Shown here: one piece after another, positions 42,120 to 42,434 of the stretch
Numbering within the stretch: the stretch's first letter is position 1
How the letters are laid out: every line of letters starts with the position of its first letter
Assembly (NCBI GenBank): GCA_032718475.1
Contig: JAUCBJ010005776.1
Span: 1-42,434, forward strand
DNA: 42,434 nt
DNA from: Nemertoderma westbladi
Lineage: Eukaryota; Xenacoelomorpha; Nemertodermatida; Nemertodermatidae
Direction: 5' to 3'
Program-made: the position numbers and the translations under genes
The notes under the pieces: model-generated
What the model was told of the DNA's origin: nothing
Databases searched by the model: none
The model's input: the letters and a program-made list of their open reading frames with translations, nothing else

Positions 42120-42330
42120 TGTAAGATAAGAAATGATTCGCAATGGTACTGAATCATATGCGTAAATAAGATAGGATTCGTATTGTAACTACAGTAATGA
42201 TCTGAATCTTATGCGAAAAGACTGTAAGATAGGATTTGCATTCAAACCTAATGCTCTGAATCACAAACGTAAGACATGATTCGCATGATAATCGCCTGTC
42301 GCATCACATTCTATTCGCAAGGGTATTTCT
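42120..42330 (+). repeat. Degenerate ~55-60-bp tandem repeat
   Basis: About four diverged units share GTAAGATA followed by GATTCGCA, then TCTGAATCATATGCG or variants, for example at 42131, 42167, 42226 and 42270. No gene. Confidence 0.55.
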
Positions 42331-42434
42331 CACAGGGATACACTGTATGTAGAGTATTCTATCTCTTTTGGCTTCTTCCTCTGATCGTGGGCGGTCCAAA
42401 GCTGTACTACTGTAGCTTTGTATAGTTGAGGACC

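Overview
The window is eukaryotic and animal. It has AT-rich intergenic DNA, long minisatellites, several classes of DNA transposon, an LTR retrotransposon, a non-LTR reverse transcriptase, and two short host-like coding exons recognised from memory of animal proteins (NOPCHAP1/C12orf45-like and PIGY-like). Frequent words such as TAGGCCTA and ACCGGTAC, together with these element types, suggest a marine invertebrate, possibly an echinoderm or hemichordate. That assignment is an inference. There is no sign of a prokaryotic or plasmid replicon.

Layout. 1-5.6 kb: a small TIR element (3-419), a long foldback element (about 1852-3693) and short direct repeats. 5.6-7.5 kb: a G-run minisatellite with a 27-bp unit. 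7.6-7.8 kb: a tRNA-like SINE. 8130-14641: a complete LTR retrotransposon with a 5-bp target duplication (ATACA) and Gag-like open frames but no visible pol. 15.6-16.2 kb: a broken copy of a multicopy invertebrate CxxC gene family. 16.9-17.3 kb: three CTCF-like motifs. 17.47-25.33 kb: a block of minus-strand genes forming a decayed Polinton/adintovirus-type element. Its gene products, in transcription order, are a RING-like protein, packaging ATPase, small hydrophobic-tailed protein, integrase, two related minor-capsid-like proteins, basic pVI-like protein, major capsid protein, adenain-type protease and an exonuclease-like protein. No protein-primed DNA polymerase B was found. 26.4-28.9 kb: a second 27-bp minisatellite, continuous with a possible minus-strand gene starting at 29083. 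29975-30304: terminal exon of a NOPCHAP1-like gene. 31.2-32.9 kb: a TIR-bounded element. 33.5-39.6 kb: a minus-strand non-LTR retrotransposon remnant, interrupted by satellite DNA and by a 2.87-kb TIR element. 39735-41130: a Tc1/mariner-like nonautonomous element. 42.1-42.3 kb: a degenerate tandem repeat.

The most striking observation is at 35573-38446. This segment has transposon TIRs at both ends and a perfect 10-bp duplication (TTCCAGGTGG) flanking it. It interrupts a LINE reverse transcriptase, whose frame resumes exactly when the insert is ignored. Between two direct copies of the transposon's right half lies a 53-codon ORF closely resembling the C-terminal part of PIGY, a subunit of the GPI-anchor N-acetylglucosaminyltransferase. 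This looks like transposon-mediated capture of a host gene exon, similar to a Pack-MULE.

The Polinton-like block keeps an apparently intact ATPase, small structural gene and exonuclease-like gene. Its capsid, protease, integrase and minor-capsid genes carry stops or frameshifts, so it is an endogenised, inactive relic unless some breaks are sequencing errors in homopolymers.
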